Positions 35,116-45,257 are shown, numbered from the stretch's first letter. The stretch: DNA of 64,000 nucleotides from Alicyclobacillus sp. SO9 (GCF_016406125.1 NZ_CP066339.1:5084001-5148000); one strand, 5' to 3'. Numbers and translations: made by a program. The notes: generated by a model not told the origin, from the letters alone.

Positions 35116-36351
35116 GTGTCTACTTTACAGGAGCTGCAAGAAAAATACGCTGAGTTAATCCTGACAGTTGGTTTGAATTTGCAACCCGGACAACCTGTTT
35201 TACTCGAATGCCCTCTTGAATTAGTGGATTACGGTCGAACCCTGGCACGCAAAGCCTACGAAATTGGTGCCGGTCGCGTTCACGTAGAATGGATAGATGA
35301 AGAAATTCGTCTCATTACATTGGAGCACTCAAAAGCAGAGTATCTCGATAAATCTTATTACTGGCGCGCCAAAATGATGGAGTCTTTCCATGAGGAAGGC
35401 GGTGCGTTGCTGCAGGTATATGCTCCCAACCCCGACTTACTCAAAGATGTAGACCCACAGCGCGCTGCATCTCTACAAAAATCAAGCGCTGTTGCGATGA
35501 ACAACTTTAGAAATAAGATTCAAAACGGGCAAATTAACTGGTGTCTGACCTCTGCCCCGACCAAGGAATGGGCCAAGAAAGTCTACCCGGAGCTGAACGA
35601 AGAAGAAGGCATGAAAAGACTGTGGGATCAAATTTTCTACATGACACGCGCCAACCAAGACAACCCCATTGGTGCCTGGGAACAGCATTTGGCTACACTA
35701 AAGGAAAAGGTTGAAACCCTCAATGAAAAAAAGTTTAAATCACTCCACTATACGACTTCTGAAGGAACAGACCTGACCATAGAACTCCCGGAAGGACACA
35801 TCTGGTTAGGCGGTGGCTGGGACCCCAAAGGACAAATTCCCTTCGTTCCCAACATCCCGACAGAAGAAGTCTTTACTATGCCTCACCGTGAAGGCGTGAA
35901 CGGTGTTGTCAAAGCCACACTCCCCTTGAACTACAATGGTACGCTCATCGAGAATTTCTCTTTGACCTTTAAAAAAGGACGCATTGTAGATTTCAGTGCC
36001 GAAGCTGGCTACGATACACTAAAGACCTTGATTGAAACAGATGACGGTGCACATTACCTTGGAGAAGTAGCGCTGGTGCCCTACGATTCTCCGATTTCAA
36101 ATCTACATCAGATTTTCTTTAACACCTTGTTTGACGAGAATGCCTCCTGTCACCTGGCTATCGGGGCCGCATATCCAACAACCATTGAAGGCGGCACTGA
36201 CTTGTCCAGAGAACAACTGCTGGAGAAAGGTGCCAACAACAGTCTTCAACACGTTGACTTTATGGTCGGTTCAGCAACCTTGAACATAGACGGAATGCTG
36301 CAAAGCGGAGAAACCATTCCTGTCTTCCGCGATGGAAATTGGGCATTGTAA
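35116..36351 (+). CDS. Aminopeptidase, M29 (AmpS/PepS) family
   Basis: 411 aa, GTG start after AAGGAGGATGACAT. Metal-dependent leucyl-type aminopeptidase: N-terminal LILTVGLNLQPGQPVLLECP, catalytic-domain features NIPTEEVFTMPHREGVNG, and metal-site segments EVALVPYDSPIS, FDENASCHLAIG and HVDFMVGS. Length equals the family norm (about 410 aa). Cytoplasmic peptide turnover. Confidence 0.9.
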   Translation: MSTLQELQEKYAELILTVGLNLQPGQPVLLECPLELVDYGRTLARKAYEIGAGRVHVEWIDEEIRLITLEHSKAEYLDKSYYWRAKMMESFHEEGGALLQVYAPNPDLLKDVDPQRAASLQKSSAVAMNNFRNKIQNGQINWCLTSAPTKEWAKKVYPELNEEEGMKRLWDQIFYMTRANQDNPIGAWEQHLATLKEKVETLNEKKFKSLHYTTSEGTDLTIELPEGHIWLGGGWDPKGQIPFVPNIPTEEVFTMPHREGVNGVVKATLPLNYNGTLIENFSLTFKKGRIVDFSAEAGYDTLKTLIETDDGAHYLGEVALVPYDSPISNLHQIFFNTLFDENASCHLAIGAAYPTTIEGGTDLSREQLLEKGANNSLQHVDFMVGSATLNIDGMLQSGETIPVFRDGNWAL

Positions 36352-36399
36352 CCCGATTTAGAAAAGCCAAATTCCCAAAGATATTTTGATTGGATTTGT

Positions 36400-36427
36400 G
36401 TCAGGCCGAAACTCTCATCGGTCTGAC
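36400..36427 (+). terminator. Possible terminator after the M29 peptidase gene
   Basis: Stem GTCAGGCCGA/TCGGTCTGAC with one mismatch and an 8-nt loop, followed by CTTTCCTG. The T-tract is poor. Confidence 0.45.
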
Positions 36428-36525
36428 CTTTCCTGCGTTTTACGCGGGAATCAATGTTTTATCAGGCGCCAGTCATCAAACACCCTTGTACTAGGTCCAG
36501 ATAAACATGTAAGGAGAGAACAGCC

Positions 36526-39500
36526 GTGTATAAAGCATTAGGGCGTATTGTTTACCGACTGCGGTGGGGAATTATCGTCGTCTGGCTGGCTTTCATTGTC
36601 CTGGCTGTAACGTTCCTCCCAAGCCTCAGCGGTGTAGTTGCACATACCAAAACTAACTTCGTTCCAAGCTCCTCAAACTTTGTCCAAGCCCAGAACATGT
36701 TGAAGCATGTTGACTCGAAGCACCAGTCTACAAGTTCAGCCGTCGTTGCCATTCATAGAAATGGCAAGCTCACATCCAAAGACAAGTCCTACTTTAAAGC
36801 GCAGTTGCAGAAATTATCGTCCAGCAAGGGCCGCTACGGACTGAGCGCTGTCACGGACCTGTACAACACAGATAAAAGCGTTTCAAGCAACTTCGTGAGT
36901 AAAAACGGGACGACGGAAATTGCCTTAATCGGGTTCCCGAACGCGTCCGTAAGTCAGGCAACAAAAACCAGCCTGCACCAGGTGAAGGAGGTCTTTTCTT
37001 CTCCGCCGACGGGATCGAAAGTGCAAATGACAGGTGATGTTCCGATTGAACAGGACAACATTAGAATTTCCATGGACGGCGTGAAAAAGACATCTCTGGT
37101 GACCATCACGCTGGTTCTATTAATTCTATTGGTTGTCTTTCGGTCCGTGGTAGCCCCGTTTGTGACGCTCATATCCATTGGGCTGTCATTCATTCTGACT
37201 TCCTACGTGGTTGCGTGGCTCTCCAAATTTGGCCTGCCTGTCTCAACCTTCACGCAAACCTTCCTGGTTGCAGTCATATTCGGTGCCGGAACAGACTACT
37301 CGATTATCATCATGAACCGGTTTCGAGAGGAACTCGCCAAGCAAAACGGCGAAGTCGTTCCGGCCCTTGCAGCTTCCTACGGTGCCATCGGAAAGACGGT
37401 GCTTTTCAGCGGACTGACCGTATTTGTGTCATTCGCAGTTTTGTATTTTGCCCATTTTGGACTCTACCGCACGGCTGTGGGCGTCGCCGTCGGCGTTGTC
37501 ATCACACTGCTGCTGTGTTTCACATTTATCCCGGCTATGCTTGGGATTTTGGGTAGATTTCTCTTCTGGCCGCGCAAGTCGGTCACAGGCAATACGCACA
37601 GCCAATCGCGCATTTGGGGATTCACAGGCCGTACCGCCACTCGCCACCCCTGGTTGACCATTTTGGCGCTGATTATTGTCTTGCTGCCGACAGCCTTGTT
37701 GTTTACCAACAAGCGTACTTTTGATCCCATGTCGGATATTCCGGGCGCACCGTCAGTCAACGCGTTCCACACCATATCCAAGGCGTTTTCACCTGGCCAA
37801 GTCATGCCCACAAGCATCGTGCTGCACACGAGCCAGAACTTGCGCTCACCGCAAGGACTGACAACGATTGAATCAATATCAAAGGCATTGAAGAAACAAA
37901 GCGGTGTATCCCAGGTTGACAGTGCTACCCGTCCGACAGGAAGCGTAATTAAGGGATTCCAGATTGCCAATCAAAACGCCTCTGCTGCAAGCGGCTTGAA
38001 GAAAGCGAACAAGGGACTCAGTTCTGTGTCATCCGGATTGCAGACGACGGTTCAAAAACTCCAGTCCGGACAGTCCGGCGTAAAGAAGCTGTCATCTGGT
38101 GCTTCACAAGTATCCAGCGGATTGGGGCAACTGCAAACTGGCATAAACCAAATGGCCACAAGCTCCAGCAAATTGGCAACAGGTGCGCAGACGGTGAATA
38201 CCGGGGCTAAGCAGTTTGAGTCGGGTCTGAATCAGTACACGGCCTCTGTCAGCAAAGTGAATCAAGGCGCAGACTCTCTGGCTAAAGGCTTACAGGAGTA
38301 CGCAGCCGGAGAAAACACTCTTGCGTCGAAGTTGGGCCAATTTGCGCAACAGCTAAGCCAGGGTCAAGCACAGCTCGTGAACACCATCAAAGGAATGATT
38401 CAGCAGGACCAGGGTTCCAATCCCGTTGCCGCAGCACAGTTAACTGCTCTCCTCAAGGCTATTGAGAGCCCGCAAGGACTGAGCGCAGCAACTGATGCAG
38501 CCTCCAAGCTGAGCCAAGGTGCGCAGCAAGCCAACGGCGGACTTGGCAAGCTTGTCCAAGGGGCCAACAAGCTCGCGTCTGGAACAAGCCAATTGGCAGA
38601 CAACGGAAGTAAACTCAACTCTGGAGCCAGCGGGATTGTAAACGGAACAGCACAGGTTGCGCAAGGCACTTCCGCCCTGAGCGGCGGCCTGCAAAAAGTG
38701 GATAGTAACGTGCCGCAGTTAACGGCGGGAAGCCAGCAGATAGCGAACGGGCTGCAGTCGTTTGTCGGCAGCTACAACAAACTGCCGTCCGGACTCACAT
38801 CCATGCGAAAAGGCGTCGATTCTGTCCACAGCGGGGTGGGCAAGGTTCAGTCGTATTTGCATGACAGCAAAGTGGCTCAAAGCAAAGGAAACCCTGGTTT
38901 TTATGTGCCCAGCAGTTCAGTGAACTCAAACAAGGACCTACAGAAAGCTATGAACGCCTATATTTCGAAAGACGGGCACACAGCAAAGTTTACGGTCATT
39001 CTGAAGAGTAACCCGTATTCCAACACAGCCATCAAAGAGATACCGAAACTTGAGCAAGCAGCTCAAGCAGCTTTGAACACAAGCCCAATTCACAGCGGCA
39101 GAATCTTGGCCGCCGGTACCAGTGCACAGCAGAATACACTGAATCGAATTTCGACGAATGACTTTGTTCGCACTGTGATTCTGATTCTCGGCGCCATCTT
39201 TATTTTGCTGATGTTGATGCTGAGGTCCATCGTGACGCCGCTCTATATTATTGCGTCACTGGCGTCCACGTACTTTGTTACAATGGGTGTTTTACAGGAA
39301 GTATTCGTGAACATTCTCGGTAAACCGGGACTCAGTTGGGTCGTCCCCTTCTTTGGTTTTCTGCTGTTGGTTGCCCTCGGGGTGGACTACAGTATCTTCC
39401 TCATGACGAGGTTTGAAGAGGAATATCGAGAATCGGGATCGTTCTCTCAAGCCATTTTGTCTGCCATGAAAAACATGGGTAATGTTGTGTTTTCGGCAGC

Positions 39501-39738
39501 CCTGATTATGGCTGGAACATTCGGATCAATGTTGGCAACGGGTGTCACTTCACTGGTTGAAATCGGAAGTTCAATTATCATTGGTCTTGCAATCTACGCA
39601 CTGGTGGTTCTGGCGTTCTTTATTCCTGCTTGTGCCACTGTCGTCAACGTGGGTCACTTATGGCCATTCCAGTCTCGTGAGAAGGATGACTCAAAATCAG
39701 ATAAACACAGCCTTTCCTCCTCTCCCATCGAAGGCTAG
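36526..39738 (+). CDS. MMPL/RND-family transporter with YhgE-like coiled middle
   Basis: 1070 aa, GTG start after AAGGAGAGAACAGCC. Two MMPL blocks, each with five to six helices (about 180-370 and 875-1050), carry the family signatures GAGTDYSIIIMNRFREEL and ALGVDYSIFLMTRFEEEY. Between them about 400 residues of SSG/LQxG/ANGLQ-type heptads, as in YhgE/Pip proteins, form a long extracytoplasmic coiled coil. Probably a proton-driven exporter of lipids or small amphiphiles. Confidence 0.9.
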   Translation: MYKALGRIVYRLRWGIIVVWLAFIVLAVTFLPSLSGVVAHTKTNFVPSSSNFVQAQNMLKHVDSKHQSTSSAVVAIHRNGKLTSKDKSYFKAQLQKLSSSKGRYGLSAVTDLYNTDKSVSSNFVSKNGTTEIALIGFPNASVSQATKTSLHQVKEVFSSPPTGSKVQMTGDVPIEQDNIRISMDGVKKTSLVTITLVLLILLVVFRSVVAPFVTLISIGLSFILTSYVVAWLSKFGLPVSTFTQTFLVAVIFGAGTDYSIIIMNRFREELAKQNGEVVPALAASYGAIGKTVLFSGLTVFVSFAVLYFAHFGLYRTAVGVAVGVVITLLLCFTFIPAMLGILGRFLFWPRKSVTGNTHSQSRIWGFTGRTATRHPWLTILALIIVLLPTALLFTNKRTFDPMSDIPGAPSVNAFHTISKAFSPGQVMPTSIVLHTSQNLRSPQGLTTIESISKALKKQSGVSQVDSATRPTGSVIKGFQIANQNASAASGLKKANKGLSSVSSGLQTTVQKLQSGQSGVKKLSSGASQVSSGLGQLQTGINQMATSSSKLATGAQTVNTGAKQFESGLNQYTASVSKVNQGADSLAKGLQEYAAGENTLASKLGQFAQQLSQGQAQLVNTIKGMIQQDQGSNPVAAAQLTALLKAIESPQGLSAATDAASKLSQGAQQANGGLGKLVQGANKLASGTSQLADNGSKLNSGASGIVNGTAQVAQGTSALSGGLQKVDSNVPQLTAGSQQIANGLQSFVGSYNKLPSGLTSMRKGVDSVHSGVGKVQSYLHDSKVAQSKGNPGFYVPSSSVNSNKDLQKAMNAYISKDGHTAKFTVILKSNPYSNTAIKEIPKLEQAAQAALNTSPIHSGRILAAGTSAQQNTLNRISTNDFVRTVILILGAIFILLMLMLRSIVTPLYIIASLASTYFVTMGVLQEVFVNILGKPGLSWVVPFFGFLLLVALGVDYSIFLMTRFEEEYRESGSFSQAILSAMKNMGNVVFSAALIMAGTFGSMLATGVTSLVEIGSSIIIGLAIYALVVLAFFIPACATVVNVGHLWPFQSREKDDSKSDKHSLSSSPIEG

Positions 39739-39787
39739 ACAAGGTCGTTAAAGCGGGAGAGACAAGGCCGCTCAAGCTTGAAAGCAA

Positions 39788-39851
39788 AAAGAAGTCGCCT
39801 CTTGGTGGAACCAAAGCGTCGATGAGACGCAGCCATAGAGACGACTTCTTT
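39788..39851 (+). terminator. Terminator between the MMPL gene and the kelch gene
   Basis: Outer stem AAAGAAGTCG/CGACTTCTTT enclosing a second hairpin (GCGTC-GATGA-GACGC). It is symmetric, with A and T runs on the two sides, so it can work for both converging genes. Confidence 0.7.
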
Positions 39852-39938
39852 ATCTATGCGGAATAGGAAGCAGAATAGGCAAAAACAGCAAAAACAATCA
39901 AGGGCGGCCACAGCAGTCAGCCGCGAATAGATAGCGGT

Positions 39939-41006
39939 CTACCAGGTAATCTCATAGACCTTCGAGCTGATTTGAGAGCCCGATGCGTTGGTTTTTCCTC
40001 CAGCAATAAATCCTCTTTTGCCCTGTTGGGTATACCCGAAATCTGCGAGGGGACCCGGCAGTTTGCCAACCACTTTCGTCTTTCCAGTTCGGATGTTAAT
40101 GGCAAGGATGTTTCGGATGGGCACCCCTTTTTGGTTTTCACCGCCAGCCACCAGCAGGTAAGAACCGTCCACAAACAGGGCTGCCTTAGCAATTCCGTAG
40201 GCAAGCTGGACAGGAAGCTTTTGAATTCCCTTTTGAGGAGACCAACTGTACACGTGGGCACTGAAGCCCTGGTGGTGTGTTTTGCCGCCGGCTATATAGA
40301 TCTTCCCGTTGCCTGCAGCCACCGCAGCGTATCGAAGCCCAACAGGCATAGCAAACATTTTGGTCCCCTGCAACACCCCGTTAGTGATTGAGAAAAATTC
40401 AGTGCTTTGCCGATAAGTATTCCCGTCATACCCGCCGACTCGCACAATTCCCTGTTTTCCCTTCCACTTAAAAGGGACTGCAGCAGCATCAGACAAAGGA
40501 GACGAGAGCTTCCCAACCGTCTTCGCCGTTGCTGAGTTTTTTGACAATTTGACAATCGTATTATATGACACAGCTTGTCCTCCGCCGAAAACATACAAGT
40601 CTGACCCTAAATAGGCGGCCGCAGCATCGTGGGTTCTTACAGCCAAATGGCCAATGGATGCCACGCTGGGCTGTAACCTGTCTATGTTCGTGACAGAAAC
40701 ACGTCCCGTATAGCCACCTATGGAAACAGGACCGCTGCCTGACAATGCCAGAGTATTTCCTTCCACACCGTTGGGTAAGTTCCCCAAAGGCCTTATGCTG
40801 ACTGTCGGCCAAGGCTGTGCTGCTGAAGAAGCAGAACCGGATTTCGTTGAATTTCCCGAATTTGTTTTTGTCGAGTTGGAAGTTGTTTGATTTGAACTGG
40901 ACTTCTGTGGTGACGTTCCTGTATTCCCTTGGCCGTGTGTGCCACAGCCCGAAATCAGTCCTACCTGAATAAGGGATACAGCAGCAAGCATTGTTTTTCT
41001 TTTCAA
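39939..41006 (-). CDS. Kelch-like beta-propeller lipoprotein
   Basis: 355 aa. Lipoprotein signal MKRKTMLAAVSLIQVGLISGC with lipobox LISGC, then a Ser/Asn/Thr linker and repeated kelch blades (AAYLGSDLYVFGGGQ, VPFKWKGKQGIVRVGGYDG, AAVAAGNGKIYIAGGKTH, AALFVDGSYLLVAGGEN). Surface-bound propeller; the ligand is unknown. AAGTTTTTCTCGG-type spacer downstream; single gene. Confidence 0.8.
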   Translation of the reverse strand: MKRKTMLAAVSLIQVGLISGCGTHGQGNTGTSPQKSSSNQTTSNSTKTNSGNSTKSGSASSAAQPWPTVSIRPLGNLPNGVEGNTLALSGSGPVSIGGYTGRVSVTNIDRLQPSVASIGHLAVRTHDAAAAYLGSDLYVFGGGQAVSYNTIVKLSKNSATAKTVGKLSSPLSDAAAVPFKWKGKQGIVRVGGYDGNTYRQSTEFFSITNGVLQGTKMFAMPVGLRYAAVAAGNGKIYIAGGKTHHQGFSAHVYSWSPQKGIQKLPVQLAYGIAKAALFVDGSYLLVAGGENQKGVPIRNILAINIRTGKTKVVGKLPGPLADFGYTQQGKRGFIAGGKTNASGSQISSKVYEITW

Positions 41007-41347
41007 CGTGGGCCTCCTCGAGCAATTTGATTGATTTTTGATGTTCCAGTTTCATGCTAAAACTGCTTGAGGACAAACCTGATGGAGGGTGGACTACCCA
41101 CATCTTTTCATATTCTCACATATCGTGCAACAAGAATAAAAGTTACTATATTTGATCTGACACAGACTGCTGCTCCTTCAGCGGTACAGTCTTATGATTG
41201 TCAAAAAACAGACTTTTTTCGGAACTCACCTAACTCGCTTTCCGGTATACTAGAACAGAAGATTTGCTAAGAAGTCTGGGGCGATTCGAACACACTAAGT
41301 CGCCGGCACTTAGCAGTCGTTCAAAAAATCGTTCTAGGAGGATCGCG

Positions 41348-43237
41348 GTGTACTCCACTCCCTTGCTCATCACCCTGCAACATGCCCTTTCTTGGATTGG
41401 CGTCCCTGTTCTGCGGGCTATTTCAACTCTTGGCGGATTTGGACTATTCCTGATTGTCATTCCACTTATTTATTGGACTGTGAACCGCAGTAAAGCTCAT
41501 CATCTTACTTTAACTCTGTTGGTTTCAATTTGGTTGAACGCTTTCCTCAAAGATATGGTTGCTATCTCCCGTCCCGTGGCCACGTCTACCCTGCACGTTT
41601 TTGTCCAGCCGTTGACCAATGGCTTTCCCTCTGCCATCGCTCAGAACGGCACCGTGTTTTGGGGCACTTTGATGGCTTTTATAAAATCTGTTTGGTTTCG
41701 CATTTTCGGATTGGTTGTCATCATCTCAATAGGTATATCCCGCATCGCCGTTGGAGCGGATTATCCGACAGATGTTCTCGGCGGATTCATTCTTGGACTG
41801 ATGTTGTTGATTGGATTTTCCTTTCGCCGCAAACACCGAGACCCCGAGAAAGGCACGATTCAAAAAGAAGTACAACAAAAACAGCCTGCTGTCGGCCGAA
41901 AGTTGCTTTTGTTCGCCCTTATTTCACTATTACTTATGTTCCTCGACACAGCCTCTACAGAGTACGCGTCCCTGGGTCTCTTGTTTGGCTGGCTGGCTTC
42001 GAACACATATGCTTTGCAGCACTTTCCATATCGTGAAAAAGCGCCAATCGGAGTTCAGGCTCTTAAGGTTCTCGTGGGGTATGCAGGCATGGCTTTCCTT
42101 TTGCTTGTTAATGTCCGGTTTGTCCCCGTTGGTTTACCCGAGTTTCTAGGTTTTGCCCTTGTCAGTGTGTGGGTAACACTCGGCGCTCCCTATCTATTTC
42201 AGCGCATGGGCCTTGCTCCCATCCCGGGTACGGCGACAGGTGCAAAGCATGACAATGGACGACCCAAGCAGCTAAGGGCCGTGGCAATAGCTGCAGGCAT
42301 AGACGTCGCCGTTGTCACGCTGTTGACCCTGACTGCTGTCGCGAACATCGGGGGAACACACGAGACTGTTCCAGCCTTTGCCGATGCGGACAGCGCAGTC
42401 GCGCAATCCTCACCGATAACAGAACAAGATGGACTGGATGTAAAACACACATCCCTTATCGGCCGCCCGTTTGCAGTTCTTGGACACCGCGGTGATGCAG
42501 CAAAACTGCCGCAAGAGACTTTGCCGGGTTTCCGTCAAGCCGTGAAACTGGGTGTCGACCTGTTGGACTTAGACGTACGCTTAACCAAGGACCATCACTT
42601 TGTTCTGCTGCACAATCCCACGGTCGACGCTACGACAAATGGTCACGGTCCCGTGTCAGACATGACGCTGAAACAGGTGCAAAGCCTGGATGCCGGCTAT
42701 TGGATGACAACGGACGGCGGGAAGACCTATCCGTTTCGAGGCAAAGGGATTCACCTCATGTCTCTCACTGGATTTTTCAAGGCATTTCCACATCAACAGG
42801 TAAACATCGAGATAAAAAATGACTCATACACCGCGGGATCGGACTTGGCACGGGTTATTGCTGCAAGTCATGCCGCAAATCGAGTGATTGTCGGTTCCTT
42901 CTATCAATCACCCCTTGACTCGTTCCGTAAACACCTCCCCACTGCTCGAACGATGTTGTCGAAACACGAGATGATTCAGGCCTATGTATGGGCACACCTT
43001 GGCCTGGAAGCCTACTATACCCCGCCGGGGAATTTCGCAGAAGTACCTGAAACAGAAGGGCCCTTAAGAGTCGTCACTCCAGGCTTTGTCGACTTTCTCC
43101 ACCAACACGGTGTAATCGTCTATGTTTGGACGGTGGATGACACAGCTTCTATGAAGAGATTGATGAAGATGGGGGTCGACGGCATCATATCAGACAACCC
43201 AGGATTGCTCCTGCAAACGGACACAAAGGGGGTGTAA
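41348..43237 (+). CDS. PAP2-like membrane domain fused to a glycerophosphodiester phosphodiesterase
   Basis: 629 aa from GTG 41348 (AGGAGGATCGCG upstream). Residues 1-160 are a PAP2-type domain with KDMVAISRP and SRIAVGADYPTDVLGG, but the usual PSGHA is GFPSAIAQ and the second His is Asp, so phosphatase activity is doubtful. More helices follow to about 330. The C-terminal GDPD TIM barrel begins LGHRGDAAKLPQETLPGF with LDLDVRLTKDHHFVLLHN. The active centre of GDPD is partly changed (Glu to Asp, HD to HN). Probably acts on membrane-derived glycerophosphodiesters on the outer face. Confidence 0.8.
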   Translation: MYSTPLLITLQHALSWIGVPVLRAISTLGGFGLFLIVIPLIYWTVNRSKAHHLTLTLLVSIWLNAFLKDMVAISRPVATSTLHVFVQPLTNGFPSAIAQNGTVFWGTLMAFIKSVWFRIFGLVVIISIGISRIAVGADYPTDVLGGFILGLMLLIGFSFRRKHRDPEKGTIQKEVQQKQPAVGRKLLLFALISLLLMFLDTASTEYASLGLLFGWLASNTYALQHFPYREKAPIGVQALKVLVGYAGMAFLLLVNVRFVPVGLPEFLGFALVSVWVTLGAPYLFQRMGLAPIPGTATGAKHDNGRPKQLRAVAIAAGIDVAVVTLLTLTAVANIGGTHETVPAFADADSAVAQSSPITEQDGLDVKHTSLIGRPFAVLGHRGDAAKLPQETLPGFRQAVKLGVDLLDLDVRLTKDHHFVLLHNPTVDATTNGHGPVSDMTLKQVQSLDAGYWMTTDGGKTYPFRGKGIHLMSLTGFFKAFPHQQVNIEIKNDSYTAGSDLARVIAASHAANRVIVGSFYQSPLDSFRKHLPTARTMLSKHEMIQAYVWAHLGLEAYYTPPGNFAEVPETEGPLRVVTPGFVDFLHQHGVIVYVWTVDDTASMKRLMKMGVDGIISDNPGLLLQTDTKGV

Positions 43238-43292
43238 AATACTCATCCCCCGCAAAAGAAATAAACACTTGCATTTTTGGCGTGACTTGAAA

Positions 43293-43310
43293 ATATGATA
43301 ACTATCATAT
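43293..43310. promoter_or_regulatory. AT-rich dyad ATATGATA-AC-TATCATAT
   Basis: Perfect 8-bp arms 106 bp upstream of the DUF3311/symporter operon. It is a plausible operator or promoter element for the transporter. The binding protein is unknown. Confidence 0.4.
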
Positions 43311-43415
43311 ATATTTCAATATACCCGCCATGGTATTGTTCAGGACTACATGTATGCGATTGCATTTTCCTGGCGGAATGTTTTAGTATATTCAGATAGA
43401 ACAGGAGGTGAGAAC

Positions 43416-43610
43416 GTGCGCGGATTCCTCATGATTATCATTCTTGTTGGAAATATCATTATAACGCCCTTCGTTAATCATTTGCACCCCGTAGTTTTCG
43501 GAATGTCCTTTTTCTTGTTCTGGTTTCTTATCTGGATGTTCATTACACCGCTGTTGACTTGGTGGATTTACGCGATTGATAAACGAAAAGAAGCGTCCGA
43601 AGGGAGGTAA
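43416..43610 (+). CDS. DUF3311 small membrane subunit of an SSS symporter
   Basis: 64 aa from GTG 43416, preceded by GGAGGTGAGAAC. Two helices (FLMIIILVGNIIITPFVNHL and FGMSFFLFWFLIWMFITPLLTW) and a charged end. Such YhjC-like proteins are encoded immediately before SSS symporters and are thought to be accessory subunits. The stop is 6 bp before the symporter start. Confidence 0.8.
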   Translation: MRGFLMIIILVGNIIITPFVNHLHPVVFGMSFFLFWFLIWMFITPLLTWWIYAIDKRKEASEGR

Positions 43611-43616
43611 AAGAAG

Positions 43617-45086
43617 TTGACCGCTTTACTTACTACCGCCGTAATTATCTTAATTGTCGTAATCGTCGGTTTCTACGCTGGACGCAATGCCAAGTCCAGA
43701 AGCAGTATTGAAGAATGGAGCGTCGGCGGCCGAAACTTTGGCGGACTGCTGGTGTGGTTCCTTGTTGGTGCTGATATCTACACGGCATATACCTTTCTTG
43801 GACTGACAGGATATGCCTATAAGCTGGGAGCGGCCGCATTTTTTGCTGTACCCTATGTTGTGCTCGCTTACCCGATTGCCTATTTTATTCTGCCAAAAGT
43901 ATGGGGGTATGCAGCGAAGTATCACCTCACAACACTGGCGGATTTTGCAAGAGAACGTTTTCAGAGTAAAGGCTTAGGCATCCTTGTTGCTCTTACCGGT
44001 ATCGTCTTTCTGATTCCTTACATCGACTTGCAGTTGCTCGGTATTACAGGTGTGGCTGAAGTAGCCGGTAAAGGTACGTTCGCCAATCCTCACGCAGTTG
44101 GTATTGGTGCGCTGATTGTTTCATTTATACTTGTGGCACTCTATACCTATTTCAGTGGTCTCAGAGCTCCAGCATGGACGGCTCTCATCAAAGATGCGCT
44201 GGTTTGGATTGTTATCATTGTCATGATTATTACCATCCCGGTTATGCTGTTCCACGGATGGGGCAATATGTTCCATACAGCAGTCACCCAGTATCCGAAG
44301 ATGTTGACACTACACTCTGGAGCACATGACAGCTGGTGGTTTATGACAGCAGCTCTGATTTCCGCATTGGCTCTGTTCATGTGGCCCCACGCTTCGACTG
44401 GTGCACTCAGTGCAAGGTCGGCAGAAATTCTGAAGAAGAATGCAGTCTTTCTTCCGTTCTACAACATCCTGCTTTTTTTCATTACTTTCTTAGGCATTGT
44501 GGCCTATATGAAATTGCCGCATAGTCAGACAAAAGGCTACGCTAATGTCATTTTGCTCCACCTGATTCAATACACGTACCACAACCCGTTTGTACAGGGC
44601 CTCATGTTCGCCACGGTTGCTTTGGCCAGTTTGGTACCTGCCTCTATTATGGTACTCGCAGCCAGTAATCTGTTTGCGACAAATATATTGAAGGACTGGC
44701 TCATTCCGAACATGAGCTCAAAGAACCAGACATTGGTTGCCCGATGGTTTGTGTTTGTCATGACTGCTTTGGCCCTTGTTTTCGGCATTCTGTTCCCCAA
44801 CCAGTTGATTTCACTGCAACTCGAAGGGACCAGTGGTATGGTGCAGATTATTCCAGCTATTGCCTTGGGAATCTTCTGGCGCAGACTTTCCCGCCCGGCT
44901 GTTATTATTGGGCTTGTCGGCGGTATTCTGATGGTATTCTTAAACCACTTTACGTTCCACATTCACGGTTATGACGGGTTCTGGGGCCTTTTGGTCAACC
45001 TCGTTTTAGTACTTGTTTTGAACCCCTTGTTCCAAAAGGATGTCGAGCGAAACTTAGAGACAAACAAAATGATGATGGAAAGCTAA
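43617..45086 (+). CDS. Sodium:solute symporter (YhjB/MctC-like)
   Basis: 489 aa, TTG start after GGGAGGTAAAAGAAG. About 13 helices. SSS features include RSSIEEWSVGGRNFGGLLVWFLVGADIYTAYTFLGLTGYAY at the N-terminus, the TM5 segment FILVALYTYFSGLRAPAWTALIKD, and helix 8 with WPHASTGALSAR. Members paired with DUF3311 carry monocarboxylates or similar acids. The actual substrate is not readable. Confidence 0.88.
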   Translation: MTALLTTAVIILIVVIVGFYAGRNAKSRSSIEEWSVGGRNFGGLLVWFLVGADIYTAYTFLGLTGYAYKLGAAAFFAVPYVVLAYPIAYFILPKVWGYAAKYHLTTLADFARERFQSKGLGILVALTGIVFLIPYIDLQLLGITGVAEVAGKGTFANPHAVGIGALIVSFILVALYTYFSGLRAPAWTALIKDALVWIVIIVMIITIPVMLFHGWGNMFHTAVTQYPKMLTLHSGAHDSWWFMTAALISALALFMWPHASTGALSARSAEILKKNAVFLPFYNILLFFITFLGIVAYMKLPHSQTKGYANVILLHLIQYTYHNPFVQGLMFATVALASLVPASIMVLAASNLFATNILKDWLIPNMSSKNQTLVARWFVFVMTALALVFGILFPNQLISLQLEGTSGMVQIIPAIALGIFWRRLSRPAVIIGLVGGILMVFLNHFTFHIHGYDGFWGLLVNLVLVLVLNPLFQKDVERNLETNKMMMES

Positions 45087-45119
45087 AACGTAGAGACCAC
45101 CGTCATACTGAAAAATATG

Positions 45120-45187
45120 CAGCCTTCCCATAAACCTGTACAGGTCGATACAACGGATCTGTACAGGCCTGAGAAGGCTGTTTTTTT
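45120..45187 (+). terminator. Rho-independent terminator after the symporter gene
   Basis: CAGCCTTC/GAAGGCTG outer stem with an inner CCTGTACAG/CTGTACAGG stem, followed by seven T residues at 45181-45187. Confidence 0.9.
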
Positions 45188-45224
45188 GCTCCCTCCCTTG
45201 CAAATTCTCATGACATCGTGTATT

Positions 45225-45257
45225 ACTAAGTGTATTAATTGAATTAATACACTTAGT
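45225..45257. promoter_or_regulatory. Perfect 33-bp palindromic operator of the GntR-ABC operon
   Basis: Arms ACTAAGTGTATTAATT and its exact complement around a single central G (45241). It lies about 60 bp upstream of the gntR start, where the promoter should be. YtrA-subfamily GntR repressors usually bind such operators and repress their own ABC operons, so autoregulation is likely. Confidence 0.75.
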
